Assembly: GCF_023264675.1 (NCBI RefSeq)
Contig: NZ_JAHFVG010000018.1
Span: 41,254 to 105,253 of the forward strand
Length of the DNA stretch: 64,000 nucleotides
DNA from: Rhodococcus sp. (in: high G+C Gram-positive bacteria)
GTDB taxonomy: Bacteria; Actinomycetota; Actinomycetes; Mycobacteriales; Mycobacteriaceae
Reading direction: 5' to 3'
Position numbers and translations under genes: made by a program. Each line of letters opens with the position of its first letter. Position 1 is the stretch's first letter. The notes beneath the pieces are model-generated. The model saw only the letters and a program-made list of their open reading frames with translations. It was not told the DNA's origin and did not search any database. This document shows, piece after piece, positions 56,359 through 64,000 of the stretch.

Positions 56359-57159
56359 TTACCGGTATTCGACGAGCTTCGCTGGACGCGGTGTTCCGGA
56401 TGATGCGGTGATTCCGCCGTCGACAGGGAGTATTACGCCCGTCAAATACCCGGCGTCAGGACTGGCGAGAAAGAGCGCAACCCGTGCAACATCTTCAGGA
56501 CTGCCCGCGCGATCAAGTGGTACGCGGTTCATCAGCGTCTGCTCGAATTCTGCGTCGTCCAGTCGCGACTGCGTCTGTTTGGTCGCGATGAACCCGGGGG
56601 CGATCGCATTGACTCGCACTCCCCTACCCCCGAGATCCAACGCCAAGCTCTGCACCATCGTGTTGACGCCACCCTTGGTCGCGTTGTAGGCGAACTGGCC
56701 CCAGTCACCGCCGAGTCCGGCTACCGATGAGATCGCGATGAACGTCCCGGTCGACGCTCCCAACGCGCCGACCGACGCGCGGGCGAGATGAATCATCCCG
56801 TCCAGGTTCACTGCGCGCATTCGGTCCCACGCTGTGTGATCGAAGTCGTCGATCACGCTCGGCTCGCTCAGCCCCGCATTGTTGATCACTACATCCATAC
56901 GGCCGAAACGGTCGAGGACAGCCTTCGCAGCCGAGTCCACTTCGGACTGAACCGTGACATCGGTTGTGATGACAAGAGTTCGGTCGCTGGGGTAGCCCTC
57001 GACGGTCTCGTCGAGGGCTTCTTTCGAGCGACCCAGTACACACACGGATGCACCCTGCTCGAGAAATCCGATGGCTATCGCCCGTCCGATGCCGGATCCC
57101 GCCCCGGTTATGACCACCACGTAGCCGTCGAATGGATAGGTAGCCCAGCCGATTGTCAT
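56359..57159 (-). CDS. SDR-family oxidoreductase
   Basis: 266 residues. The cofactor motif TGAGSGIG is at 18-25, NNAG at 93-96, and the active-site Ser144/145, Tyr158 and Lys162 are present. The C-terminus reads GYLTGVILPVDGG. It follows the Gfo/Idh gene by 3 bp, so the two are translated together. It probably oxidises or reduces a hydroxyl of the polyol substrate handled by this operon. Confidence 0.9.
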   Translation of the reverse strand: MTIGWATYPFDGYVVVITGAGSGIGRAIAIGFLEQGASVCVLGRSKEALDETVEGYPSDRTLVITTDVTVQSEVDSAAKAVLDRFGRMDVVINNAGLSEPSVIDDFDHTAWDRMRAVNLDGMIHLARASVGALGASTGTFIAISSVAGLGGDWGQFAYNATKGGVNTMVQSLALDLGGRGVRVNAIAPGFIATKQTQSRLDDAEFEQTLMNRVPLDRAGSPEDVARVALFLASPDAGYLTGVILPVDGGITASSGTPRPAKLVEYR

Positions 57160-57162
57160 CGG

Positions 57163-58197
57163 TCAGGCTCCAGGAATGCTGGATCGTTGCACCATGTCGA
57201 CAGACACACGCTCACCGGACTCCAGCGACTTCACGCCGGCCGCACAGACCGCGGCGGCGGCGTAGCCGTCCCAGGCGCCGGGACCGTCGATGTAGACACC
57301 GGACTCGGCACCGCCCTTCACCGCGTCCACCCACCGTTGAATCTCCACGTCATATGCGCGACCGAATCGCTCCACGAACGACGGGGTACTGGTCCCACCC
57401 CAGGTTCCGGGCGCGGATTTCCGTACCAGGCCGACGTCGAGTCCGATCATCGCGCTGCCGAACTCACCGACGACCTCGGTGCGGACCTCGTACGCGACGC
57501 CAGTGCTGACGAATACCTCGACATCGACATGCTTTCCGGATTCGGTTGCGAACAGAGCGATCTGAGGATCCTGCAAGCCCTCGGGCGCAGAAGGGCTCGC
57601 GGCGGGCTTGACGATCTGAATCGACGTGATCTCCTCACCCAGCAGGAAGCGCGTCACGTCAACCTCGTGGACGAGGGAATCCTTCACGATCATCGCGCTG
57701 TCGAACCGCGGTGGAACCGTCGGGTTGCGGTGCGCGCAGTGCATCACCAGCGGGCGGCCCAATTCACCTGCGTCGAGCATCTGCTTGAGCTGTTCGTACT
57801 CAGCATCGAACCGACGCATGAAACCGACCTGAATCAGCTTCTTACCCAGCGCGGCTTCGGCTTCCACGACCGCGAGCGAGGTCTCGACGTCGGTCGTCAA
57901 CGGCTTCTCACACATCACAGGCTTTTCGTGCTCGAGGCACGCAAGCAGTTGCTTCTCGTGTGTCGGACCCGGCGTGGCCAGGACGACGGCGTCGATGTCC
58001 GGATCGGCAATCGCGTCGAACGGATCGACTACCGCGCGGCAACCCGGAATGGTGGCAGCCAGCTCCTCCGCCTTGTCCACGAGGTAGTCGTTGACGATCG
58101 CGACACGAGCGCCCGCGATGGTGTTCGTGATTCGACGGACGTGGTCGGCGCCCATCATGCCGACGCCGAGCACTGCAATACGGAGTTCGTTACTCAT
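57163..58197 (-). CDS. Gfo/Idh/MocA-family oxidoreductase (inositol dehydrogenase-like)
   Basis: 344 residues from the ATG at 58197 (AGGAAG upstream). The Rossmann motif GVGMMGADH is at 11-19. CEKPL with Lys98 is the family catalytic lysine. [15 protein letters not shown] supplies the usual Asp/His active-site region. Members oxidise sugars or cyclitols with NAD. Together with the IolE/IolI-like TIM-barrel gene upstream and the IolT-like transporter, inositol or a derivative is the best guess. Confidence 0.9.
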   Translation of the reverse strand: MSNELRIAVLGVGMMGADHVRRITNTIAGARVAIVNDYLVDKAEELAATIPGCRAVVDPFDAIADPDIDAVVLATPGPTHEKQLLACLEHEKPVMCEKPLTTDVETSLAVVEAEAALGKKLIQVGFMRRFDAEYEQLKQMLDAGELGRPLVMHCAHRNPTVPPRFDSAMIVKDSLVHEVDVTRFLLGEEITSIQIVKPAASPSAPEGLQDPQIALFATESGKHVDVEVFVSTGVAYEVRTEVVGEFGSAMIGLDVGLVRKSAPGTWGGTSTPSFVERFGRAYDVEIQRWVDAVKGGAESGVYIDGPGAWDGYAAAAVCAAGVKSLESGERVSVDMVQRSSIPGA

Positions 58198-58247
58198 GTT
58201 CTGCACTTCCTAGAAGATCGGTTGATCGAAAGACGCTGCGGGACGGT

Positions 58248-59246
58248 TCAGACGCCAGCGGCCGTCTTGGCATCTTTCAATGTGGTCGCGGCGATCTGGA
58301 GTCCTTCGAGGGCGCTGTAGGCGGTGTCCTCGTGTTCGATGTTGACGGCCATGTCGGGGTCGACTTTCTGCAGGGCCGCGAGGAAGCGGGTCCAGAAGGC
58401 GGTGTCGTGGCCGTTGCCGACGGCGACGAAGTCCCAGGCAGAGTCCTCGGGCCACTTGTTTACGACGTGCTTGCCGCCGAGACTGGTGGGGTTCTGGTCG
58501 GCGGGGATCCGGGTGAAGCGGTCGTCGAGGACGCCGTAGATTTCGCAGTTGGGGTTGATGCGGGTGTCTTTGGCGGCGGCGTGGAAGACGAGTGGCCCGA
58601 GCCATTCGATGGCTTTGATGGGGTCGATGCCCTGCCAGAACAGGTGTGAGGGGTCCATCTCGGCGCCGACGTTGGTGAGGCCGCCTTTGTCGACGAGTCG
58701 TTTCATGGTCGGTGGGTTGAAGACGAGGTTCTGCGGGTGCATCTCGATGGCGACCTTGACGCCGTGTGCGCGGGCGAGGGCGTCGATTTCTTTCCAGAAC
58801 GGGACGGCGAGCTGGTCCCATTGGTAGTCGGAGGAGTCGAGGTAGCCCGAGTCCCAGGTGTTGACGTGCCAGGCGGGCCAGGTGCCGCCGGGGTGGGCTT
58901 CGGGGAGTCCGGACATGGTGACGACGCGGTCGATGCCGAGCAGTCCCGCAACCTTGATGGATTTGCGGAGGTCTTCGGCGTCCTCGGGGCCGACTTCGGG
59001 GTCGGGGTGCAGGGGGTTGCCGTTGCAGTTGAGGCCGGCGATGGAGACGCCGGTGCCCTCGAAGACGGCGAGGTAGTCGGCGGGGGTGATGGTGCCGGCG
59101 AGGAGGTCGTCGACGGGGATGTGGACGGCGGGGAGGAATCCGCCGGAGTTGATTTCGATGCCTTCGAGACCGAGGGAGGCGATGGTGGCGAGGGCTTCGG
59201 GGAGGGGCTTGTCGTGCAGGATTGCGTTGTAGACGCCGAGCTTCAT
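58248..59246 (-). CDS. Sugar phosphate isomerase/epimerase-like TIM-barrel protein
   Basis: 332 residues. AP-endonuclease-2/xylose-isomerase-like fold: GLEGIEINSGGF, VAIEMHPQN, GAEMDPSHLFWQG, HAAAKDTRI and NIEHED supply the expected Glu, Asp, His and Glu metal ligands. The third codon position is extremely GC-rich compared with its neighbours, giving open frames on every strand. First gene of the minus-strand operon behind the operator at 59335. Probably isomerises or dehydrates a keto-sugar or keto-inositol. Confidence 0.9.
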   Translation of the reverse strand: MKLGVYNAILHDKPLPEALATIASLGLEGIEINSGGFLPAVHIPVDDLLAGTITPADYLAVFEGTGVSIAGLNCNGNPLHPDPEVGPEDAEDLRKSIKVAGLLGIDRVVTMSGLPEAHPGGTWPAWHVNTWDSGYLDSSDYQWDQLAVPFWKEIDALARAHGVKVAIEMHPQNLVFNPPTMKRLVDKGGLTNVGAEMDPSHLFWQGIDPIKAIEWLGPLVFHAAAKDTRINPNCEIYGVLDDRFTRIPADQNPTSLGGKHVVNKWPEDSAWDFVAVGNGHDTAFWTRFLAALQKVDPDMAVNIEHEDTAYSALEGLQIAATTLKDAKTAAGV

Positions 59247-59334
59247 GAGATTTGTCCTTGATTGTGGGGGTCGTCGATCGTTGTCACCGGCCTCGAACCA
59301 TTCGCAGTTTCGCGACGCATGCTCCGATCGATCT

Positions 59335-59350
59335 ACTTAAGCGCTTAAGT
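59335..59350. promoter_or_regulatory. LacI operator, perfect 16-bp palindrome (copy 1)
   Basis: ACTTAAGCGCTTAAGT is a perfect palindrome 88 bp before the TIM-barrel gene start. An identical sequence is at 60794. The central CG flanked by a symmetric half-site fits a LacI-family operator, and the LacI gene lies between both copies. Confidence 0.85.
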
Positions 59351-59588
59351 GACCACTATCGTCTACGTCACACGTGCGGTCAAGACCGCCACCCCAGGAA
59401 CCAGCAATTCAGACGTTTCAGGATGCTCGACCGTCACGCGGCGCTCCACTGCACAGGCCTTCCCATTCGCGTCGAAGACGCTGCAGTCCAGTAGGTTTCG
59501 GGTGCTGCATGCCCAAGCGCCGCCACCTGGAGGCGGGTCGTGGCGGTCGCCGAAGACGTGATCTACCCGGAAGAGATTCGCAACTCGT

Positions 59589-60668
59589 TCATAGGTCCGT
59601 CACGCGTCGATGAAGCGAGCGATCACGCTGGGCCGATCGAGGTCGGCCGCTGCTACCTCGAACGATCAACTGCGGTTCGACGATGGATTCCACCGCTGAC
59701 GCGGAATCATCCTCGAGTCGCGCGACCGCGAATTCGACTGCATGGGTGGCCAAACCGTCGATGTCCTGGCGCACCGTGGTCAAGTCGATACGCGACAGGC
59801 GAGCAATCTCGCTGTCGTCGTAGCCGACGACGGAGACGTCACGCGGAACATCGACGCCCGCACGATCCAAAGAGTCCATCAATCCGAGCGCGCACCGATC
59901 ATTGCCCGCCATGACGGCAGTGGGAAGATCGGCCTCGTCGAGCATGAGTCGTCCTGCCGCGATACCGGCCGCTTCGTCGTGGGCGCCAGGGATCACGCGG
60001 GCGAATTCGGCAAGACCACGGTCGCGCATTGCCGCACGATAAGCATCGCTTCGGGCTTCGGCTCCGGGTGCCGCCCCTCCACCTATGTGATAAATACGCC
60101 GATGCCCCAGCTCGACGAGGTGTTGGACCGACTGCCTTATGCCGCTCGCATCGGCGCTGCGCACCATGTCGAACGCACCGGGCGGCATGGGCTTTCCCAC
60201 CACGACGACGACTGCACGCTCTTCGAGCTCTTCGAGGTAGTCGCGATCCGAGCTGGGTCCGAGAAGTATCAAACCCCCGCATCGGTGGCTGAGCATCGAT
60301 TCGATCGCCTCGATTTCACTGCGCCCGGGGGCACTCGCCGACAGCAGTACCTCGTAGCCTGCTGCCTTCGCGATGGGATAGATCCTCGTCACGAGATCAG
60401 CCTGGAACGGCTGGTGGACATCGAGCAGAACACCGAGCGTCCGGCTTCGGCCTCTCGCAAGGAGCTGCGCCGCACTGTCAGGCTTGTATCCGATTTCGTC
60501 CGCGATCTCGAGAACCCGCCTGCGGGTCTCTTCTCCAGCTCCGGGTTTGCCCCTCATAACGAAAGACACCAGCGTGCGCGACACCCCCGCGCGAGCCGCC
60601 ACGTCGTCCATCGTGGGTTTACGCGCACGTGAGGTAATTGCAGCGCGAATCGAGTCTGCACCCGTCAC
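59589..60668 (-). CDS. LacI-family transcriptional regulator
   Basis: 359 residues. Helix-turn-helix TMDDVAARAGVSRTLVSFVMRGKPGAG (about 19-45), hinge AQLLARGRSRTLGVLLD, then the sugar-binding-like domain (DRCALGLMDSLDRAGVDVPRDVSVVGYDD). It sits between the minus-strand catabolic operon and the plus-strand transporter gene. The two identical operators flank it, one in each promoter region, so it most likely represses both operons until the inducer sugar or polyol appears. Confidence 0.93.
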   Translation of the reverse strand: MTGADSIRAAITSRARKPTMDDVAARAGVSRTLVSFVMRGKPGAGEETRRRVLEIADEIGYKPDSAAQLLARGRSRTLGVLLDVHQPFQADLVTRIYPIAKAAGYEVLLSASAPGRSEIEAIESMLSHRCGGLILLGPSSDRDYLEELEERAVVVVVGKPMPPGAFDMVRSADASGIRQSVQHLVELGHRRIYHIGGGAAPGAEARSDAYRAAMRDRGLAEFARVIPGAHDEAAGIAAGRLMLDEADLPTAVMAGNDRCALGLMDSLDRAGVDVPRDVSVVGYDDSEIARLSRIDLTTVRQDIDGLATHAVEFAVARLEDDSASAVESIVEPQLIVRGSSGRPRSAQRDRSLHRRVTDL

Positions 60669-60793
60669 AGCCTCCCCTTTCGTGGATTGTCACCGATACT
60701 TTCACCTCTGCGAATCCAACAGTCCGCGGGCAAACCCGAACGTGACGGTTGACACAGCCTGTGATTCAGCCCATAGTACTGCTTAAGCGCATT

Positions 60794-60809
60794 ACTTAAG
60801 CGCTTAAGT
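60794..60809. promoter_or_regulatory. LacI operator, perfect 16-bp palindrome (copy 2)
   Basis: Identical to the copy at 59335 and 30 bp before the transporter start (45 bp if counted from the ATG at 60839). A partial third site with the half TTAAGCGC begins at about 60783, so the promoter may hold tandem sites. Confidence 0.85.
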
Positions 60810-60838
60810 ATATCCGTTTCATGGAAGGCGCAGCGTCA

Positions 60839-62251
60839 ATGTCCATCACCGAACCAGGACGTCGGTTCCTCACGAAGCTGACAGTCATCTCCACACTCGG
60901 CGGCCTGCTTTTCGGTTACGACACCGGAGTCATTTCCGGCGCGCTGCTGTACATGAACGACGACCTCGGACTGAGCGCCGTCGGAGAAGCAACCGTCGTC
61001 AGCGCACTACTCTTCCCCGGCGCTGCGCTCGGAGCCCTGGTCGGCGGGCGTCTCTCCGACATGCTCGGCCGCAAACGCACCCTCCTGGTATGCGCGATCC
61101 TGTTCCTCGTGGGCGCACTCGGTTGCGCACTCGCACCCAACGTCGAGGCAATGGTGCTCGCACGCATAGTGCTGGGACTCGGCGTCGGTGCTGCCGCAGT
61201 GACGTGTCCGCTATACCTCGCGGAGATGGCACCTGCAGAACGGCGCGGCCGAATGGTGACCATCAACGAACTGATGATCGTCACCGGACAGATGCTCGCT
61301 TTCGCCATCAACGCAGCCCTGGACGCCGTGATCGACGACCCGCACGTGTGGCGCTACATGCTCGCTGTCGCAACCATCCCCGCAGTCGCCCTGTTCATCG
61401 GAATGTTCGCACTTCCCGATTCGCCTCGCTGGTACGCAGCCAACGGACGACCCGACGAAGCGCGCCGCGTACTGACACTGAGCCGACCACCGGCCGAGGC
61501 CGCGGATGAATACGCGATCATCGCCGAGCACGCTGCACGGGATCGTGCCGAGGACAAGGGAGCAGCCATACGAGACCTGCGCGCGTTCCCGTGGATGCGA
61601 CGTCTGCTGTGGATCGGGTGTGGACTCGCTGTAGTCCAACAGGCCACCGGCATCAACACCGTCAACTACTACGCGCCGACGATCCTCGAACAGAGCGGCC
61701 TCGGGGTGAGCGCATCGCTTATCAGCACGATCGCCGTCGGCGTGACCTCGGTTGTCATGACCATAGTAGGAATCATCCTGCTCGGCTTCATCTCGCGACG
61801 CCGGATGCTCATAACCGGATTCATCGGCGTCGCAACGTCGCAGGCAGCGCTCGCTCTCGTCTTTCTACTGCCCGAATCGACGTTCCGTAGTTATGTCATC
61901 CTCGCAGCCATGATGGCGTTCGTCGCCTTCGTTCAGTGCTTCATCGGAACCTGCGTGTGGCTGCTGCGGTCGGAGATATTCCCGCTCGCCATCCGTGGAT
62001 TCGCGATGGGCATAGCGGTTTTCGTCTTGTGGACCACTAATGCCGGTATCTCGTTCCTCTTTCCGATCCTCAACACAGCTCTCGGTTCCACCGGAACCTT
62101 CGGACTGTTCGTCCTGGTGAACGTGATCTCGATAGTCTTCGTCTACCGCTTCGTACCGGAAACCAAAGGCCGGTCGCTCGAGGAGCTCGAAGACCAGTTC
62201 CGCGCCCCGTCGGCAAGCACGTTCGCGGAACCGGGTCGGGCACTGCGCTAA
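60839..62251 (+). CDS. MFS sugar/inositol:proton symporter (IolT-like)
   Basis: 470 residues from the ATG at 60839 (GGAAGG 9 bases upstream); an ATG at 60821 is possible. Twelve membrane segments. Sugar-porter signatures are FGYDTGVISGALLYM, GRLSDMLGRKRTLL, PDSPRW after segment 6, and PETKGRSLEELE after segment 12. The second-half QQATGINTVNYYAP is the sugar-binding motif. It imports a monosaccharide or inositol-type polyol with H+, under the LacI operator. Confidence 0.93.
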   Translation: MSITEPGRRFLTKLTVISTLGGLLFGYDTGVISGALLYMNDDLGLSAVGEATVVSALLFPGAALGALVGGRLSDMLGRKRTLLVCAILFLVGALGCALAPNVEAMVLARIVLGLGVGAAAVTCPLYLAEMAPAERRGRMVTINELMIVTGQMLAFAINAALDAVIDDPHVWRYMLAVATIPAVALFIGMFALPDSPRWYAANGRPDEARRVLTLSRPPAEAADEYAIIAEHAARDRAEDKGAAIRDLRAFPWMRRLLWIGCGLAVVQQATGINTVNYYAPTILEQSGLGVSASLISTIAVGVTSVVMTIVGIILLGFISRRRMLITGFIGVATSQAALALVFLLPESTFRSYVILAAMMAFVAFVQCFIGTCVWLLRSEIFPLAIRGFAMGIAVFVLWTTNAGISFLFPILNTALGSTGTFGLFVLVNVISIVFVYRFVPETKGRSLEELEDQFRAPSASTFAEPGRALR

Positions 62252-62271
62252 CCTCTGCCCAAACGACACCC

Positions 62272-62305
62272 CGCCCTCTGCTCGGCAAACGCCGCGCAGA
62301 GGGCG
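62272..62305 (+). terminator. Hairpin terminator after the MFS gene
   Basis: CGCCCTCTGC (62272-62281) pairs with GCAGAGGGCG (62296-62305), with a 14-base loop, followed by CTTTACTGTT. It lies 20 bp beyond the stop. Confidence 0.75.
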
Positions 62306-62368
62306 CTTTACTGTTCCAACGTAGGTGAAACCGTTGCGACACTGCAATATTCACCGCAATCAATCGGC

Positions 62369-62405
62369 GTAATGTCTTGACATTACGATGTGATGCGGAT
62401 TACAT
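62369..62405 (+). promoter_or_regulatory. Promoter with two palindromes before the ABC importer
   Basis: GTAATGTCTTGACATTAC (62369-62386) has perfect 8-bp arms and contains a TTGACA -35 box (62377-62382). After 17 bp comes TTACAT (62400-62405) as a possible -10. A second near-palindrome (TGTGAT-GCGG-ATTACA) covers the -10 region. This is a different operator from the ACTTAAGCGCTTAAGT sites, so the ABC importer may answer to another regulator. Confidence 0.55.
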
Positions 62406-62475
62406 TTCAGGTGGCGAATGAGCCAGGCTTCGATGCTAATTCCGGAGTCCATCAGTCCTTACAGAGGGAAAATCA

Positions 62476-63510
62476 ATGAAGCCTTTCGTGAATCGGCACT
62501 ACAGTTCCGCTCTTGCATCCTCGACTCGAAAGTACGGGGCCGTCGCACTCGGTGCGGCGCTCGCCCTGAGCATGGCAGCTTGTTCCAGCACGGGTGGCGC
62601 ACAAGATTCCGGCGACAGCGGAAGCAACGCCGGAACGGCCGATACGCCGCGGGCAACCATCGCGATGGTCACCCATGAAGCCCCGGGTGACACCTTCTGG
62701 GATCTGATCCGCAAGGGCGCCGAAGCTGCCGCCGCGAAAGACAACATCGAACTGGTGTATTCCAACGACAATCAAGGTCCCAGGCAGGCCACGCTCGTCC
62801 AGTCCGCGATCGACTCCAAGGTCGACGGCATCGCCGTCACGATGGCCTTCCCCGACGCCATCGCTCCCGGGGTCACCGCTGCCACCGACGCCGGAATCCC
62901 GGTCACCGCCTTCAACTCCGGCAAAGACCAAGCCCTCGAAGCAGGAGCGATCAGTTACTTCGGCCAGGACGAAACCCTCGCCGGCGTCACCGCAGGCGAG
63001 CGCCTCACGCAAGAAGGCGCCAAGAAGGTGCTGTGCGTGGTCCAGGAGCAAGGTTCTGTCGCTCTCGAAGCACGCTGCGCCGGCGTCAAACAAGGATTCT
63101 CGGGCGGCACCGTCGAGAACTTGAACGTCAACGGCACCGACATGCCCTCGGTCGAATCGACCATCCAAGCCAAGCTGCAGCAGGATCCCTCGATCGATCA
63201 GGTCGTAACCCTGGGCGCCCCAATCGCTCTGGCTGCTGTCCAGTCCGCCGACTCCGCAGGAAGTTCCGCGAAGATCTCCACCTTCGACACCAACGCAGCC
63301 CTCGTCGACGCCATCAAGTCCGGTGATGTCCAGTGGGCCATCGACCAGCAGCCGTACCTCCAGGGCTACCTCGCGGTTGATTCACTGTGGCTGTACCTCA
63401 ACAACAAGAACGTGATCGGCGGAGGCCAAGCAGTACTCACCGGCCCATCGTTCATCGACAACACCAACATCGACGCTGTCGCTGATCTCGCGGCCGCCGG
63501 GACTCGCTGA
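62476..63510 (+). CDS. Sugar ABC transporter substrate-binding lipoprotein
   Basis: 344 residues from ATG with GAGGGA upstream. Signal peptide with lipobox MAAC (Cys36). The mature part has the Peripla_BP_4 pattern (IAMVTHEAPGDTFWDLIRKGAEAAAAKDNIELVY, DGIAVTMAFPDAIAPG, TFDTNAALVDAIKSGDVQWAIDQQPYLQGY). Sugar-binding relatives include the ribose and inositol receptors. It is the first gene of an importer whose permease follows after a hairpin. Confidence 0.92.
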   Translation: MKPFVNRHYSSALASSTRKYGAVALGAALALSMAACSSTGGAQDSGDSGSNAGTADTPRATIAMVTHEAPGDTFWDLIRKGAEAAAAKDNIELVYSNDNQGPRQATLVQSAIDSKVDGIAVTMAFPDAIAPGVTAATDAGIPVTAFNSGKDQALEAGAISYFGQDETLAGVTAGERLTQEGAKKVLCVVQEQGSVALEARCAGVKQGFSGGTVENLNVNGTDMPSVESTIQAKLQQDPSIDQVVTLGAPIALAAVQSADSAGSSAKISTFDTNAALVDAIKSGDVQWAIDQQPYLQGYLAVDSLWLYLNNKNVIGGGQAVLTGPSFIDNTNIDAVADLAAAGTR

Positions 63511-63535
63511 CGCACTCTGTCGGCCGCGCACGAGG

Positions 63536-63571
63536 GGGCGGGGCACTGCATCGAAATGGCAGGCTCCGCCC
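63536..63571 (+). promoter_or_regulatory. Hairpin between binding-protein and permease genes
   Basis: GGGCGGGGCACTGC (63536-63549) pairs with GCAGGCTCCGCCC (63559-63571) through 13 pairs with one bulged A and one G-T pair; loop of 9. There is no T-run. Such stem-loops after the binding-protein gene commonly protect its mRNA so that it is made in excess over the membrane components. Confidence 0.6.
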
Positions 63572-63639
63572 AGATCTTCACAGTCTCAACAACATCTATT
63601 CAGCGCCCGAATCGGACGCTTTCACAAGGGATCACAGCG

Positions 63640-64000
63640 ATGTCAACACAGGCCGATTTGGATCTGTCCAAGCACACCGTCGTCACCGATGAACGGGTCA
63701 AGAAGCAGAAACCGTTGCAGCGGCTACTGATTCGCCCCGAGATCGGCGCCCTGTTCGGCGCCATCGTCATCTTCATCTTCTTCTGCATCGTCGCACCCCC
63801 CTTCCGTAGCCCCGAAGCCCTCGCCACGGTCCTCTACGCCTCCTCCACCATCGGCATCATGGCCATCGGAGTCTCCCTACTGATGATCGGCGGAGAATTC
63901 GACCTCTCCACCGGCGTCGCGGTCACCTTCTCCTCCATCATGGCCTCGATGATCGCCTACAACCTGCACCTCAACGTCTGGCTCGGCTCCGCATTGGCCC
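63640..64000 (+). CDS. Sugar ABC transporter permease, N-terminal part (runs off the window)
   Basis: About 120 residues from the ATG at 63640 are visible. A polar cytoplasmic start is followed by a first membrane segment (LFGAIVIFIFFCIVAPPF), a second (ASSTIGIMAIGVSLLMIGGEFDLSTGV) with the RbsC-family motif GEFDLSTG, and part of a third. It pairs with the lipoprotein at 62476; an ATPase gene is expected next. Confidence 0.9.
   Translation, partial: MSTQADLDLSKHTVVTDERVKKQKPLQRLLIRPEIGALFGAIVIFIFFCIVAPPFRSPEALATVLYASSTIGIMAIGVSLLMIGGEFDLSTGVAVTFSSIMASMIAYNLHLNVWLGSALA

Noticed and set aside
56788-58320. Plus-strand open frame of 510 codons
   Set aside because: Antisense to the SDR and Gfo/Idh genes; composition typical of an antisense shadow in high-GC DNA.

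Overview
The window looks like a chromosomal segment of a high-GC actinobacterium of the Nocardiaceae, most likely Rhodococcus or a close relative. The sequence shows a WhiB protein, a DUF3263-like protein, FprA-type ferredoxin reductase with P450-type ferredoxins, a P450RhF-like self-sufficient P450, malate synthase G, GTG starts and GTGA/ATGA gene overlaps. No housekeeping or ribosomal genes are present. Nearly everything is catabolism, uptake and local regulation.

Layout. (1) 1-4 kb, minus strand: a sugar-type ABC importer (binding lipoprotein, double ATPase, permease) followed by the start of an amidohydrolase. (2) 4.2-15.0 kb, minus strand: an 11-gene operon with two tandem P450s, two ferredoxins, a ferredoxin reductase and a complete beta-oxidation set (CoA ligase, acyl-CoA dehydrogenase, split MaoC hydratase, SDR, thiolase). 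Upstream come a hotdog thioesterase, a C-N hydrolase and a polysaccharide-deacetylase-fold protein (15.3-17.6 kb). (3) 18-28 kb: small unknown proteins, a TetR gene with a leaderless promoter, and an amine/amino-acid module (IPMDH-like dehydrogenase, aldehyde dehydrogenase, GabT-like transaminase, short NAD-glutamate dehydrogenase, PucR regulator). (4) 30-32.7 kb: GMC oxidoreductase, cupin and a gluconate-dehydrogenase-subunit-3-like protein. (5) 33-41 kb: paired SMR pumps, TetR, APC permease, a second PucR, and a second deacetylase plus C-N hydrolase pair. (6) 41.3-49.7 kb: a RhuM fragment, then a LacI-controlled run that reads as glutarate/glutaryl-CoA degradation (CoA transferase, glutaryl-CoA dehydrogenase, thiolase, 3-hydroxyacyl-CoA dehydrogenase) with malate synthase. 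(7) 49.8-53.0 kb: WhiB, small proteins and a decayed integration site (integrase C-terminus, 3' half of a tRNA-Asn, frameshifted mobile-element gene). (8) 53.1-64 kb: a LacI regulon with two identical 16-bp operators. It holds a TIM-barrel isomerase, Gfo/Idh dehydrogenase, SDR, self-sufficient P450-reductase fusion and NHL protein on one strand, and a sugar/inositol MFS transporter on the other. A second sugar ABC importer runs off the end.

The most unusual signals are these: the P450-reductase fusion inside what otherwise looks like a polyol/inositol operon, suggesting oxidative removal of an ether group from a sugar-like substrate; two tandem P450s that both lack the acidic residue of the I-helix; the decayed tRNA-Asn integration site; three consecutive strong hairpins between two genes at 21.05-21.18 kb; and a PucR gene whose best start codon appears to be ATC. 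All functions are read from motifs and gene order by eye. No database search was run.
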